DNA from: an uncultured Clostridia bacterium
GTDB taxonomy: Bacteria; Bacillota; Clostridia; Christensenellales; UBA3700
DNA length: 64,000 bases
Direction: 5' to 3'
Assembly (NCBI GenBank): GCA_948471525.1
Contig: CAOKSY010000002.1
Location: 194,289-258,288, forward strand
Shown here: piece by piece, positions 18,501 through 26,594 of the stretch
Layout: the number at the start of each line of letters is the position of its first letter
Position numbering within the stretch: the first letter of the stretch is position 1
The notes under the pieces: generated by a model
What the model saw: only the letters and a program-made list of their open reading frames with translations
The model's database searches: none
Told to the model about the DNA's origin: nothing
Translations under genes and position numbers: made by a program

Positions 18501-20173
18501 ACAAAGGAAAATTCATTGTAATCTCCGCTCAAAAGAGCGTTGTTCAGCGCGTTTGTCGCGCCTCTCTTTCTCTCGTACGCCTGCCATTTTCCGTCGATAT
18601 ATTTTCGCTTTCTGACAAACACGTTTATGTTTTTATATTCCGAAAGACTGCGCAACTCGTTGAGCACGGTATCGTCGTTGCCCTCCGTCTCAGTTGCCGA
18701 AGCCTTGAGATCGACCAAAAGAGCGTATTCGAGCATAGCGTCCCTGTTGGACTTTGCAAGCGCTATAAGACTGCGGCAGGCGTCTCTTGCCTGCTCAGCG
18801 TTTGTGAGAAATTCGTTTTTTACTACAAGCGTGCGGGCTTCTTCGGGCAGATCAATATAATTCATTGCGGCGACGTTGCGCGCGGGAAGCAATCTGTCGA
18901 CTATCAGACTGACCGCAAATTTTGCCGTCGGCACCGCGGCAAACGGCATTATCAATCCGACTGCCAATCTCATCTGCCAACTGCCGAGAAAAATCACGCT
19001 TAATCCCGTAAAGACAGCGCACACCAATGCTATTACTATCGCATACAGTCTCTGATCGGCTTTTGTGGTAGGCTTTTTGAGTATAGGAAGCGTAAGCGAA
19101 TGTATATGCGCTTTTATGGCGTATCTGTAATCATAAATAATCTCTCCGAAATGCACGTTGTGAATTTTTGCAAGTTCCATTGCCGATTTTGCGATGGATC
19201 TTTCGCTCGCTCCGTAAAGCGCAGACAACTTGCTGACAGCGCTCAAATATGCGAATTTGGAACACATATCCATATTTTTGTACACTTCGTCTTGAGACAT
19301 AATAGAATAAGTAGAACAAAGTTCTATCTTAAATTCATCGGAAAACATATCTTTGAGCCGCTTCATCGAAGAAATGCAATTCGATATAAGTACGCTCATA
19401 TCTACCAAATTATTGGCAAAAGACACGTCTATATTGTCAGGATTTATATCGTTTATCTTATAAAAATACTTTTCGTCGAGATACTTTCCCGAGTGTTTGA
19501 AAAAATAAAGATACGCGTCGTATTTGCACAGTCTTTTGACAGGTTCCAAATCATTTTCAGCCTGAACTCGAAGTTTTTCCGTACGCACGATCTCTTTTCC
19601 TATCTTTGCCACGCGTTCGATAAGAGCGTACGCGATCGCCCTTTCCAAATTGAGCGTTTCTTCGTAATGCAGAGGCGTATAATCGTTGAACAACTCTACC
19701 ACGCGTCTCACTGTGTCTTGCGTGAGATTGCAATTTGACGCCGCCACGAGAAATCTCGCAAGTTGGATTATCCTCACTCCGTTTTTCTTGTGAGTGAGTT
19801 TGCTGAATCCTTTATAATCGCTCTGTTTGAGATCTATGGTCACGGAATAATAGTTTTCGTACAGCCATTTCTCGCATTCGTGCAAAGCCAAGCCGTTGTT
19901 TGCTTTATTTACGACGACTTTATACGCTCTCTTTACCGCGCGCAAATGCGTATCCACATTGGGAATAGAACCGACAGGCTCGCCGCTTCTCAGAGAAATG
20001 GCAAGTCTTTTGACGTTGTCTTCCAAGTCCTTTTCGCTCATTGTCGACGTAAACTCTTCTCCGCCGCCCGAGCGTCTTGCAAACAACATTATTATGATCA
20101 ATAAAATAAACAGTAACGTAATAACCGCATATAACATACCTTGATTATTGTCACAATTTTGCGATTTAATCAC
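12584..20173 (-). CDS. Cyclic beta-1,2-glucan synthase-like protein (NdvB/ChvB type, GT84-glycoamylase-GH94)
   Basis: 2529 residues, the largest gene here, related to rhizobial NdvB/ChvB (about 2800), which polymerise, cyclise and size-control beta-1,2-glucan at the inner membrane. Order: an N-terminal membrane helix (about 13-33); more helices near 375-425; a GT84 glycosyltransferase with VVLLDDDNTVMPGG near residue 572 and the QNRWERGD motif; membrane helices at about 720-870; a glycoamylase-like domain (about 905-1290, with TSPTNMGFALLSYL, WSGTAFEYLMPQ and MSHHQGMIL); then GH94-type beta domains and a GH94 phosphorylase domain with GGDWNDALNE near 2210 and SYPKGVRENGGQYTHAA. It seems intact. 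The start is uncertain: GTG at 20173, or ATG at 20137 just before the first helix. No dedicated exporter gene is adjacent. Confidence 0.9.
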   Translation of the reverse strand: MIKSQNCDNNQGMLYAVITLLFILLIIIMLFARRSGGGEEFTSTMSEKDLEDNVKRLAISLRSGEPVGSIPNVDTHLRAVKRAYKVVVNKANNGLALHECEKWLYENYYSVTIDLKQSDYKGFSKLTHKKNGVRIIQLARFLVAASNCNLTQDTVRRVVELFNDYTPLHYEETLNLERAIAYALIERVAKIGKEIVRTEKLRVQAENDLEPVKRLCKYDAYLYFFKHSGKYLDEKYFYKINDINPDNIDVSFANNLVDMSVLISNCISSMKRLKDMFSDEFKIELCSTYSIMSQDEVYKNMDMCSKFAYLSAVSKLSALYGASERSIAKSAMELAKIHNVHFGEIIYDYRYAIKAHIHSLTLPILKKPTTKADQRLYAIVIALVCAVFTGLSVIFLGSWQMRLAVGLIMPFAAVPTAKFAVSLIVDRLLPARNVAAMNYIDLPEEARTLVVKNEFLTNAEQARDACRSLIALAKSNRDAMLEYALLVDLKASATETEGNDDTVLNELRSLSEYKNINVFVRKRKYIDGKWQAYERKRGATNALNNALLSGDYNEFSFVLRGQSRPEFVVLLDDDNTVMPGGIKRAVNTMLHPLNAKYTLMTFRSRYKLSSLDTYWAKNYKSDSGVDSYCNYGDFYYKISGHSIYCGKGIYRLSEYVRQIEGQLPDNRILSHDIIEGAIVPTGSLALPTYEDAPKNFVSHNLRQNRWERGDLLLIPYIFSKKVSQPFYRYVIAYNALKTLVPALWLSLLVTLATSGNAFLLIPVSLGILATWLIRFGLCLNDLGYDKRARYLFKNFIIQLINMVYELIMLPYFATSGLLLWLKMGFKCIFDRKKLLEWKTFYSSQRQNGYSKHISILLPSYILSVALAAVFYTNIYILVYIASYFVLSNVIYLCGRKIKGRKEIEVEDKEFLLDLANKTAAYFESNLKDNSLICDNYQVFPQKHANGFTSPTNMGFALLSYLCSYKIGRIDLDECMRGISEHIELAESLEKYEGHLFNWYSLATRKPLPPYFVSSVDSGNYIAALITVKEFVKDIDVKLYARINDLVDAVDFDALFDRSKGKFHIGYNKAEGKFEGHYDMLASESRTLCYIASAVGGDTCYWDGLGRNIAKINGNTLISWSGTAFEYLMPQIFLQDCDGSLLTSSVKNIIKIMQKAKCGGVWGISESCYYEFNDENSYKYSAFGVSSISLSAQKDRCVVSPYSSALALRYAPKKVVRNLRNLAEEGLITPKGMFEAIDFTNGKNIVATLMSHHQGMILCSIVNALYDDFLIKLFMSDSAMDGGRLMLEEQIPENKSKSTKKFDFVYGGGNTNNYLAYGECGAFPKASVLTNGHYSCVIDSSGKGYSYAKGKYLSKPALDHKEKKGGFFYICDGKELYSPTYEPFCTDKCSYTFKPYESEFKNVDRDCSMSVYIPQNFNCEIRKITIVNREGRSKLYKCGYCEEVALTDFGSTFSHPAFNDMFVSTSIDDKTNSLIAKRTSRNYYGDCFTALCVLGVDKMEYESNLTNFVGREGSFAAPNIFGKRKVYGKSSGDVLNPCLGFIGEIEVAANSSKELYCVKFYDSDIVSLKNNLEQCKMLDFAKYSYESARLTMLSKTYKYQLNENISDLVSRIATNILYRPYDRDKLSSIAGNRQERLPIGLDKGVKYIYFEHYGHDEALKNMIYATIYLNMTSVKYVLVVGYKADGNNNEYTLKSFVDMTNIGDILQLDCVKFLRLNGIDDGALKIIRDNAFIELATAPKKGEKAQFDKESIAYPSIKEAEKTSPISAIYGKRDGDIRWECGAGGFDEKGDYIVTETPLLPYSNVICADKGGFVVTQNGGGFDYFENSNLFRVTRFENNPVFDTPCEELYVEIGGFRRVNRLCEGGYVKHTQGASEFCASIDGIDVDVKESVIKNGDIKVIALNMSKSKGNIDTRVLFRLNAMLNDLPINQMLFDEQIDKNTMRITNALNGKSVYIRMSTDAQCIHDSACLRYSDGCINIGEGSSDFHNPSHAALSDRMSGRRIQVKILISQSYESLSGVNLDSIDAMIIEQENKFKDMNKFELCSNNKNLDIIFNKWLAYQVVSSRINGKCGYYQAGGAIGFRDQLQDMLTMLYIDPEKVKNHILLSAEHQFLEGDVQHWWHGDCFGVRTHITDDRLFLAYLTFEYINFTGDKMILNSVQRYLTAPPLDDGVEGRLESPEKSRIGESLLSHIKRAIDETLKYGSNGLLLIGGGDWNDALNEIGIRRKGESVWLSMFAAHVLRNFIKYIDFDQRQKYLAHIENLQLALEKAFKDGYFMRAVTDNGEELGVKNCPHFEKDILCQSWSAIANISSRQRQRQALRSVADLVDGERGLIKLLWPPQSKEHYYGYISSYPKGVRENGGQYTHAAAWYIKALAMLDEKVPVGECELSAGQLLDLINPITKNLTAEGSKVYKGEPYVFAGDVYSNADNYGRMGWSWYTGSASILYDTIIRDLFGITLSEGKMSFARPKIDGWEDMQLSYRYKGTVYMIEFAQGAEDCMRCDGIAYKGNTALALKENEGRKHIQLTFR

Positions 20174-20220
20174 CGCTCGTCAAATATCCGGAAAGTATGA
20201 AAAAAGTAAATCGATAATAT

Positions 20221-20255
20221 TTAAATTAAAAAAATACGTCCTAAAGACGTATTTT
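20221..20255 (-). terminator. Terminator after RNase P RNA
   Basis: Perfect stem AAAATACGTC / GACGTATTTT with a 5-base loop and a following T-run on the minus strand. Confidence 0.85.
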
Positions 20256-20257
20256 AT

Positions 20258-20583
20258 ACAAGACAGTCTGTAAGCCGAGTTCTGTATTGGACTATCATCT
20301 GTCTAGGCGTAGCGTTACCGATACGCTCAAGCGATTTTCTCGACAAGCAGGCTACTTATAGTCGATTTTCTCTTGCGCCGAGTGGGGTTTACAGGGCTCC
20401 CCGAGTTACCTCAGGGACGGTGGGCTCTTACCCCGCCTTTCCATCCTTACCGACATAAGTCGGCGGTCTATTTCTGTTGCACTTTCCTTCAAGTCGCCTT
20501 GACCGGTAGTTAGCCGGCACTCTGCCTTGCGGCGCTCGGACTTTCCTCATCCCTTGCGGTCTGCGATAGTCTGGCTGTCTTGC
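20258..20583 (-). ncRNA. rnpB: RNase P RNA (bacterial class A-like)
   Basis: Catalytic RNA of RNase P, which cuts the 5' leader from pre-tRNAs. Read on the minus strand it has GAGGAAAGTCCGAGC near the 5' end, the ACTACCGG segment, GGTAAGGATGGAAAGGCGGG and AGAGCCCACC, and the 3' conserved GACAGATGATAG / CAGAACTCGGCTTACAG region. The ends pair (CAAGACAG with CTGTCTTG). The 5' end is set from the promoter just upstream and the 3' end from the closing stem, giving about 326 bases. Confidence 0.95.
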
Positions 20584-20589
20584 TAGGTC

Positions 20590-20618
20590 ATTATATCAAA
20601 TCAAAACTCGTCTGTCAA
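20590..20618 (-). promoter_or_regulatory. Promoter of rnpB
   Basis: Consensus TTGACA (20618-20613), 17 bases, TATAAT (20595-20590). The predicted start is at 20583. Confidence 0.85.
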
Positions 20619-20700
20619 TAGATAAGCGCTTGAGAAGCAATTCGCTTTATTTGCAGAATAAAGTATTATCTATTCAGCCCCGTTGGATAAATCGGTAATC

Positions 20701-21781
20701 TTATTTTGCAAATTGACTCCTATTTACTCTTGTCACGTTGCCGGAAAAATCCAATACTATCACGCAATCTCCGTCCACCGCAACGCTGCTCAATATCGGC
20801 GATTTTGTATTGAACTTGCCGATTGCGTTGAGGCTCTTATCCGTCAAATAGATATATCCGTCGGACGCGCCGAAGACAAGACTATCTCCTATCGGCACGA
20901 TACCGCTCTCGACCGTAGCGCAATCGCCGTTTGTATACGGAGACGTATATGCCAACGACTTACCCGTCTTGAGACGGTATTTTATTTCAAACGTATCGAG
21001 CTGTACGGCTATAACACCCTCGACAGCCCTGCGCAAGATCGTTCGCCAACCAACGCCATACGTCCGATCTGCTATACCTCGCCCTGTTGTCGCCGTACGC
21101 CAAAGACGTAGCGACATAATGGATATTGCCTATATCGAAAGAATAATTGACGGGTCCGTAAGTGCTCTCAAAAAGATCTTCGCTATACTTGCCCCATTTG
21201 ACGAAATCGTGATTGCCGATAACGTAGCGCACAGGCACGCCCATATTCTCCGAGTTCATAACTTCGATGTGTCTCTTCAATCCCTCTTCATAACAGATAT
21301 CGCCCGTATGTATTATAAAAGACGCATCTTCGTTTTGCGCGCTCTCTTTGACATAATCAATAAAATCCACCTTGGTTTCGCCGTTTATCTCCGTATCTGT
21401 CACCTGCAAAAAGCCGTGCTTGGACTCGTCTTCTTCTTTTTTATCCAAATAGAAATCATAACTTTCTATGTCCTTTGCCGTCTCGATATAGTAATCTTCA
21501 GTCCAGTAGCCGCTCGGGATAGACACCGTTATAAATCTCTGTTTGAGCCATCCGTCCAGAACGAATTTCCCGTTTTCGTCCGTCTTGACCACGTCTCTGC
21601 CGTTGGTAACGCTCACTCCCGCAAGAGGATCGCCGCTTCCCGCTTCATATACATAGCCGCTGTATCTATCGTGATTGATACCGTAAAAAATACCTGCAGC
21701 AAGTCCTGCCGAAAGTGCAAGTACCAATACCGCCGACAGTACTATGACGGTTATTTTTTTCTTACGCGCAGTCATTGTCAT
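20701..21781 (-). pseudogene. Broken secreted metallophosphoesterase with C-terminal repeat domain
   Basis: Two frames together look like one damaged gene. The first (ATG at 21781, stop at 20987) has a signal anchor (about 10-30), a beta domain (YSGYVYEAGSGDPLAGVSV), then calcineurin-like motifs HTGDI and GNHD, and ends in unrelated residues after WRWLANDLAQ. The second resumes in another frame near 21040 and gives a PQQ-propeller-like tail (SLVFGASDGYIYLTDKSLN) to the stop at 20701. The part between, which should carry the GHxH metal-binding motif, is absent. The simplest reading is an internal deletion with frameshift. The start overlaps the glycosidase stop by 4 bases, so the two were once cotranscribed. 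Confidence 0.75.
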
Positions 21782-23781
21782 TTTCTATTCTCATCTCTTA
21801 ATTCGTATATTCTTATTTCGTATGCCTTAAGATTTATCTTCAACTCTCTATACGTTTGGATTGCTTCTCCTTCCCGAGGGTAAACGGGAACAAAGATATG
21901 TCTTCGCCCTTCAAAGCGCAAGACATCATCTCCGACCGTACACTCCCTGTCGTCGGACGCACTGTTGCGCAGAGCTATTATGCCTTTGCCGTCTTTGTAA
22001 GCATAGTAGCCGTAAACTCCGCCGTCTTCGGGAGCGTCGCCGAAAAATCTACTGCGCTTTATTATATCGAAATTGCGTTCCGCCCACTGCAAAACTTCCG
22101 TCGCCGCCTTATATCTTTCGGAGTCGAACATCTTGGGCGTAAAATAGAGTTCTATAAATCCCGTACCTCTCATCATACACATATACATATAACGCTTGAA
22201 CTCGTCTATATCGTATATGACGGTGGGATGAGCCGCGCCGGGCTTTTGCAGATTGTTCCTCATAGGCGGATTACAGTTGCGCTCCGCATAACACGGTTCG
22301 TGATTATACAAGTTGGACACGGGAAACTGCAACTGCCTTACCTCGAAGAAGTCGCGGTATTTTCCGTCTCTGTAATTGAGACATTGCGCCAAATTATCCC
22401 CTTTTCCTACATAGCCCATATCTCCGCAATTATTCAGCCAGATCGCGTCGCACCACTTCAAAAACCACGGACTGCAATGCGCATACGAAGTGACGTTGAG
22501 AAATACGTCGGGACGGGCGCGTCTTATGCGCTCAAAACCTTTCGTCCATTCTTCCCAAAGAAATGTATAGAAATAAAGACCGTCGCCGTATCCCTTTGGA
22601 TGACCGTGATCCTTTGCTTTGCAGGGAGTGACGGCAAATCCGTCGATTTTGTAATAACTGACGTTGTATTTAATGCAAAATTCCGCCATTCTGTCGCACA
22701 GATCGGCTATGTATCTAGGATTGCAGGTGCAAATATCGAAAGACTGCTTGCATACGTGATAACCTATGCCGCCGAGCAATCTCGCGTACTTTACAGTCTG
22801 AGAAGTGTATCCTCCCCTCGGACCGAACCATACTCCGAAAGTAGATCCGAGCCGTTTGGTAAGCGCGCTTTCTCTATTGAACTTATCGGGAAATTTATTT
22901 TTGTCAAACTCCCAAAATTTGGGAACTTTATAATCTACCCAACCGTCGTCGACCACGTAGCAATCAAGCGGTCGCAGACCGGCATTTTCAAATCCTTGAG
23001 CGATCTCGGTAAAGGATGCGGCGATCTTTTCGCTGTCGATATCGAGCATATTGTCGTACCAACTGTTGAACTGAATTCTAAATTTGGCAGGCTGAACTGC
23101 GACCGTGGATATATACTCGAAGAAATCCGCTCGCATAGAAGAAAAATCGGCGGATCTTCCGCTGCCCATTACAAACGGGACGCTTGTGTATACTCCGTCT
23201 TCTGCTATCTCTTCAAAGGTTCTGCCTAAGTAATATCGCGAATATGCAAAACCGTCCTCTATCCTGTTGTCCGCCATCGGAAATTCGCCGCCGAAAAACA
23301 TATCCTCGACATAATACGGCTGTCCCATAGTAGTGATATATGCAGGTATAAATACTCTCTTCTTTACCTTGGGAATACTCCAAGAAAACTTTGCGACCTC
23401 GACAGAAAATCCGTCCAACTCTATGTAGTCTAACCTCACTTTGGGATCCGACGATCTCAGCGCCACCGTCTTTCTCAGTACTCCCGACTCTCCGTCCGCG
23501 GTATAGGACATAAACGCTTCAAACTTTATGCCGCCGCATTCCGCGACAAGTCTAATCCCGTCTTCTTTGCAATATACGACTCGCATATCGCCGCTTTCCA
23601 GCCGCACTTTTTTTCTAAATATACCGTTGCCGATAAAATACGACAATGCAAATTCGCCGCCCTTATGCTCTAGCCTTTTTCCGCTTATACGGTTGACGAG
23701 ATAAGAGCCGACGATCCTGTCGCCGTCTATCTCGACCCCCTTGACGACTTTTGCGGAAACATACTCCATAAACTTCCTCAT
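21778..23781 (-). CDS. Glycoside hydrolase, GH36/GH27-like (alpha-galactosidase clan)
   Basis: 667 residues. An N-terminal beta-sandwich (about 1-240) precedes a TIM-barrel. The barrel shows YVVDDGWVDYK (about 277-287), FGVWFGPRGGY, and YYKIDGFAV (about 382-390), where the aspartate matches the clan D nucleophile position. The WCDAIWLNNCGDMGY segment may hold the acid/base. A C-terminal beta domain follows. No signal peptide, so likely cytoplasmic. Distant from characterised alpha-galactosidases; substrate unknown. No sugar transporter is adjacent. It is translationally coupled to the broken phosphoesterase downstream. Confidence 0.75.
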   Translation of the reverse strand: MRKFMEYVSAKVVKGVEIDGDRIVGSYLVNRISGKRLEHKGGEFALSYFIGNGIFRKKVRLESGDMRVVYCKEDGIRLVAECGGIKFEAFMSYTADGESGVLRKTVALRSSDPKVRLDYIELDGFSVEVAKFSWSIPKVKKRVFIPAYITTMGQPYYVEDMFFGGEFPMADNRIEDGFAYSRYYLGRTFEEIAEDGVYTSVPFVMGSGRSADFSSMRADFFEYISTVAVQPAKFRIQFNSWYDNMLDIDSEKIAASFTEIAQGFENAGLRPLDCYVVDDGWVDYKVPKFWEFDKNKFPDKFNRESALTKRLGSTFGVWFGPRGGYTSQTVKYARLLGGIGYHVCKQSFDICTCNPRYIADLCDRMAEFCIKYNVSYYKIDGFAVTPCKAKDHGHPKGYGDGLYFYTFLWEEWTKGFERIRRARPDVFLNVTSYAHCSPWFLKWCDAIWLNNCGDMGYVGKGDNLAQCLNYRDGKYRDFFEVRQLQFPVSNLYNHEPCYAERNCNPPMRNNLQKPGAAHPTVIYDIDEFKRYMYMCMMRGTGFIELYFTPKMFDSERYKAATEVLQWAERNFDIIKRSRFFGDAPEDGGVYGYYAYKDGKGIIALRNSASDDRECTVGDDVLRFEGRRHIFVPVYPREGEAIQTYRELKINLKAYEIRIYELRDENRK

Positions 23782-23902
23782 GCCTTTCGAAATATTAATA
23801 TATTTTATATAATAATATCATATTTTACTGTTTATTTCAATAGCCGATAGAACGAAGATTTTGTATCTTATCCCCAATAATTTATGATTTATACAAATTA
23901 AG

Positions 23903-24604
23903 TCAAAGCGTGATTTTCTCTTTTACCATATATCTACGAAGCTTTGTAAGCACCTTTGTCTCTATTCTGGAAACGTAAGATCTGGATATCCCGAATATCT
24001 TGGCGACGTCTTTTTGGGTAAGAGGTTCGTTGCCCTCCAATCCGTATCTGAGCGATATAATGCGATATTCCCTCTCTCCCAACTGACTTTTAACTATCTC
24101 CATCAATTTTTGAGACGCAAACTTGCTTTCCACAATGCCGATCACGCTCTCTTCGTCTTGCGAGATCAAATCTATCAATGCGACTTCGTTACCCTCTTTA
24201 TCATAACTGACAGGCTCGTAAAGCGATTTATTGTTGAGATTTTTCTTGTTTGCTCGCCACGTCATAAGTATTTCGTTTTCTATACACCGCGCCGCGTAAG
24301 TGGCGAATTGCGTACCCTTTGACGGCGAATACGTATTGAGCGCCTTGACGAGACCGATCGAACCGACGCTGATAAGTTCGTCATTATCGTGATAATTGGC
24401 GAATTTTTTGACGACGTGAACTACGAGACGCATATTGTGTCTGGCAAGTTCCTCTTTAGCCTGCTTACTGCCTGCGTACATTTGCTCCAAAAGCTCTTTT
24501 TCTCGCTGAGGATCCAACGGCTTCGGAAAAGCGTTCTTGTTGCTAATATAGCCGCTGAATAGAAAAATGTTGCTGAATAATCCGATCAATCCCGATAAAA
24601 TCAT
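23903..24604 (-). CDS. sigK: RNA polymerase sporulation sigma factor SigK precursor
   Basis: Late mother-cell sigma factor. 233 residues, uninterrupted. It starts with a hydrophobic pro-sequence (MILSGLIGLFSNIFLFSGYI, about 1-20), which in Bacillus is removed by SpoIVFB, followed by NKNAFPKPLDPQREKELLEQM. Region 2 has ELISVGSIGLVKALNTY and YAARCIENEILM; region 4 ends in FGISRSYVSRIETKVLTKLR. An AGGAG site precedes the ATG. A strong terminator after nrdR isolates it from the genes upstream, so it should have its own sporulation promoter; I could not identify one with confidence. Confidence 0.95.
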   Translation of the reverse strand: MILSGLIGLFSNIFLFSGYISNKNAFPKPLDPQREKELLEQMYAGSKQAKEELARHNMRLVVHVVKKFANYHDNDELISVGSIGLVKALNTYSPSKGTQFATYAARCIENEILMTWRANKKNLNNKSLYEPVSYDKEGNEVALIDLISQDEESVIGIVESKFASQKLMEIVKSQLGEREYRIISLRYGLEGNEPLTQKDVAKIFGISRSYVSRIETKVLTKLRRYMVKEKITL

Positions 24605-24730
24605 ACCCTACTCCTAAAAAAGTACTGTTTAATGGTATGCGGAATTTTGTCGAATTATGATAAATAAAATTCAAAAAACTTTGCCCGTCCGCTCTGTCGC
24701 ACAAACCGCTGAGATACGTTTTCTATGTAA

Positions 24731-24755
24731 TAAAAACGCCGTCCTAACGGACGGC
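24731..24755 (-). terminator. Terminator after nrdR
   Basis: Perfect stem GCCGTCC/GGACGGC with a 4-base loop and five T on the minus strand. Confidence 0.9.
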
Positions 24756-24765
24756 GAATAACATG

Positions 24766-25236
24766 TCAATTTTCTGTCGAAGACTTGTCTTTGAGTATCG
24801 TATTGATCTCGCTGAGCCAACTCTCAATGTCTTTGAACTCTTTGTATACTGCGGCAAATCTTACGTACGCTACTTCGTCGATCTTCTTGAGACCTTCCAT
24901 TACGTACTCGCCTATCTTCGACGATGCGATCTCCTCGTTGAGATTATTCTGTATCTTGCGTTCGATCTCCTCTACAAGTCTGTCGATACGCATCATAGGA
25001 ACGGGACGTTTTTCACAAGCGCGCAAAATGCCCGCCTTAAGCTTAGCTGCTGAAAACTGCTGTCTTGCTCCGTTTTTCTTGACTACCATTATAGGCGCGG
25101 TCTCTATCGTCTCGTAGGTGGTAAATCTCTTGCCGCACTTCATACATTCGCGACGCCTTCTGATGGAAGTACCCTCTTCATTCTGTCTGCTATCGACGAC
25201 TTTACTGTCGACACAACCGCAAAAATTGCATTTCAT
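24766..25236 (-). CDS. nrdR: Transcriptional repressor NrdR (ribonucleotide reductase regulator)
   Basis: ATP/dATP-sensing repressor of ribonucleotide reductase genes. 156 residues. N-terminal zinc ribbon MKCNFCGCVDSKVVDSRQ with the second pair in CMKCGKRFTTYE, followed by the ATP-cone domain starting VVKKNGARQQFSAAKLKAGI. Start by a GGAGG site. It lies within the sporulation sigma-factor block, downstream of ylmC. Confidence 0.97.
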   Translation of the reverse strand: MKCNFCGCVDSKVVDSRQNEEGTSIRRRRECMKCGKRFTTYETIETAPIMVVKKNGARQQFSAAKLKAGILRACEKRPVPMMRIDRLVEEIERKIQNNLNEEIASSKIGEYVMEGLKKIDEVAYVRFAAVYKEFKDIESWLSEINTILKDKSSTEN

Positions 25237-25313
25237 AATTGCCTCCGCAAGTATTGCTTATGACTATATTATAAAGCAATAATGCGGGTTTGTCTAACAA
25301 TTTAACGACAATA

Positions 25314-25574
25314 CTAACAATTTACCGGCGCAACTTCGCCGTTGAGTTCGACCAAGATAGTATCTTCGCCTATTTTGACAATACACCGCCACGGAATAAA
25401 GATGCTTTCGCCCGCCGAAAAACTTTTGATGAATTTTTTGTCTCCCGGGACGATTATCCCGAGTATATGTCCGTGAGAATTAAAACTGATATCTATCACG
25501 TGACCGAGTTTTTTTCCGTCGCACACGTTGACGACCACCTTATCTCTAAGTATACAAAAAGATAAATCTGCCAT
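25314..25574 (-). CDS. YlmC/YmxH-family sporulation-associated PRC-barrel protein
   Basis: 86 residues, a PRC-barrel-like small protein. KLGHVIDISFNSHGHILGIIVPG, then KFIKSFSAGESIFIPWRCI and IGEDTILVEL, match the YlmC/YmxH family, whose genes typically lie next to sigG as here. Exact role unknown. Good GAGGTG site 4 bases before the ATG. Confidence 0.88.
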   Translation of the reverse strand: MADLSFCILRDKVVVNVCDGKKLGHVIDISFNSHGHILGIIVPGDKKFIKSFSAGESIFIPWRCIVKIGEDTILVELNGEVAPVNC

Positions 25575-25680
25575 ATTTCACCTCGTTTTATTCTATTCCG
25601 AGATATAAAAATTATGACAGATTTATTTATATATGCTCCCTCTCAAGAGCGATATTTCTTTATTGACCGAATTCTATCCG

Positions 25681-26445
25681 TCACAGACATTCTTTGATCT
25701 TGCTCAGAGCGTTTTTCTCCAATCGGCTCACCTGCGCCTGCGAAATGCCTATCTTTTGAGATATCTCCATTTGAGTTTTGCCGACGTAATATCTGAGTTT
25801 CAACACTTCCTTTTCTCTTTCGGGCAACTCGGCTATCGCTTCTCTCAAAGCAAGATCGGTGGACCAATTCTCTTCTGTTTGCTTTGTATCGCCCAACTGC
25901 TCCATAAGAAGAAGTCCGTCTTCGCCGTCGCTGTACACGCACTCCTGCAACGATACGGTCTCGCTCACCGCGTCCAAAGCGCATACGACGTCTCTCAACG
26001 GCACGTCTATCTCTTGAGCTATCTCCAACATAGTCGGCGACATAGAATGTCTGAGTTCGTACTCCTCTTTTGCCTTGAGCGCCTTGTATGCGGTGTCGCG
26101 CATGCTGCGGCTGACCTTTATACCCGTAGAATCCTTGATAAATCTTCTCATCTCTCCCGAGATCATTGGCACTGCATAGGTTGAAAATCTTACGTTGAAT
26201 TTGGGATCGAAACCGTCTATGGCTTTCATAAGCCCTACCACGCCAACCTGAAAAAGATCGTCGCCTCCCGCTCTTGCGGAAAATCTTTGGACAAGCGAAA
26301 GCACAAGTCTCAAATTCGCCACTACAAGTCTGTCTTTGGCGTCCTTATCCCCTTCTTTAGTCTTTCTCAGCAGTTCTTCGCACTCGCTCTGCGTAATCTT
26401 GGGCAGGCTTCTTGTGTCGATGCCGTTTATCACAACTTTGTGCAT
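25681..26445 (-). CDS. sigG: RNA polymerase sporulation sigma factor SigG
   Basis: Late forespore sigma factor. 254 residues. The opening MHKVVINGIDTRSLPKITQ is a SigG signature. Region 2: NLRLVLSLVQRFSARAGGDDLFQVG; then STYAVPMISGEMRRFIKDS; region 4: YVGKTQMEISQKIGISQAQV. The start has a CGAAGGAGG site. It follows sigE by about 150 bases, the same order as in Bacillus and Clostridium (spoIIGA-sigE-sigG). Confidence 0.97.
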   Translation of the reverse strand: MHKVVINGIDTRSLPKITQSECEELLRKTKEGDKDAKDRLVVANLRLVLSLVQRFSARAGGDDLFQVGVVGLMKAIDGFDPKFNVRFSTYAVPMISGEMRRFIKDSTGIKVSRSMRDTAYKALKAKEEYELRHSMSPTMLEIAQEIDVPLRDVVCALDAVSETVSLQECVYSDGEDGLLLMEQLGDTKQTEENWSTDLALREAIAELPEREKEVLKLRYYVGKTQMEISQKIGISQAQVSRLEKNALSKIKECL

Positions 26446-26594
26446 AAATACCTCCTTCGTATATGTAGGCGAGGCATTTTATCCGCAATAAGATCAACTC
26501 AGTTTATTCGATAATTGTATTATTCGCAAAAAATCCGCTATTATTCAAAGAAAATTTTTCCTGTGTTCTCTGTCAATCGCCTGTCGGCGATATA

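Noticed and set aside
20144..20149. AATAAT six bases before an internal ATG of the glucan synthase as another leaderless start
   Set aside because: No acceptable -35 at 17-18 bases; kept only as a note on the uncertain start.
20701..21117. Independent 138-residue gene
   Set aside because: Its first part is out-of-frame metallophosphoesterase sequence and the rest is the expected propeller tail; treated as part of one pseudogene.
23903..24604. skin-type interruption of sigK
   Set aside because: The 233-residue frame is continuous from the pro-sequence to region 4.
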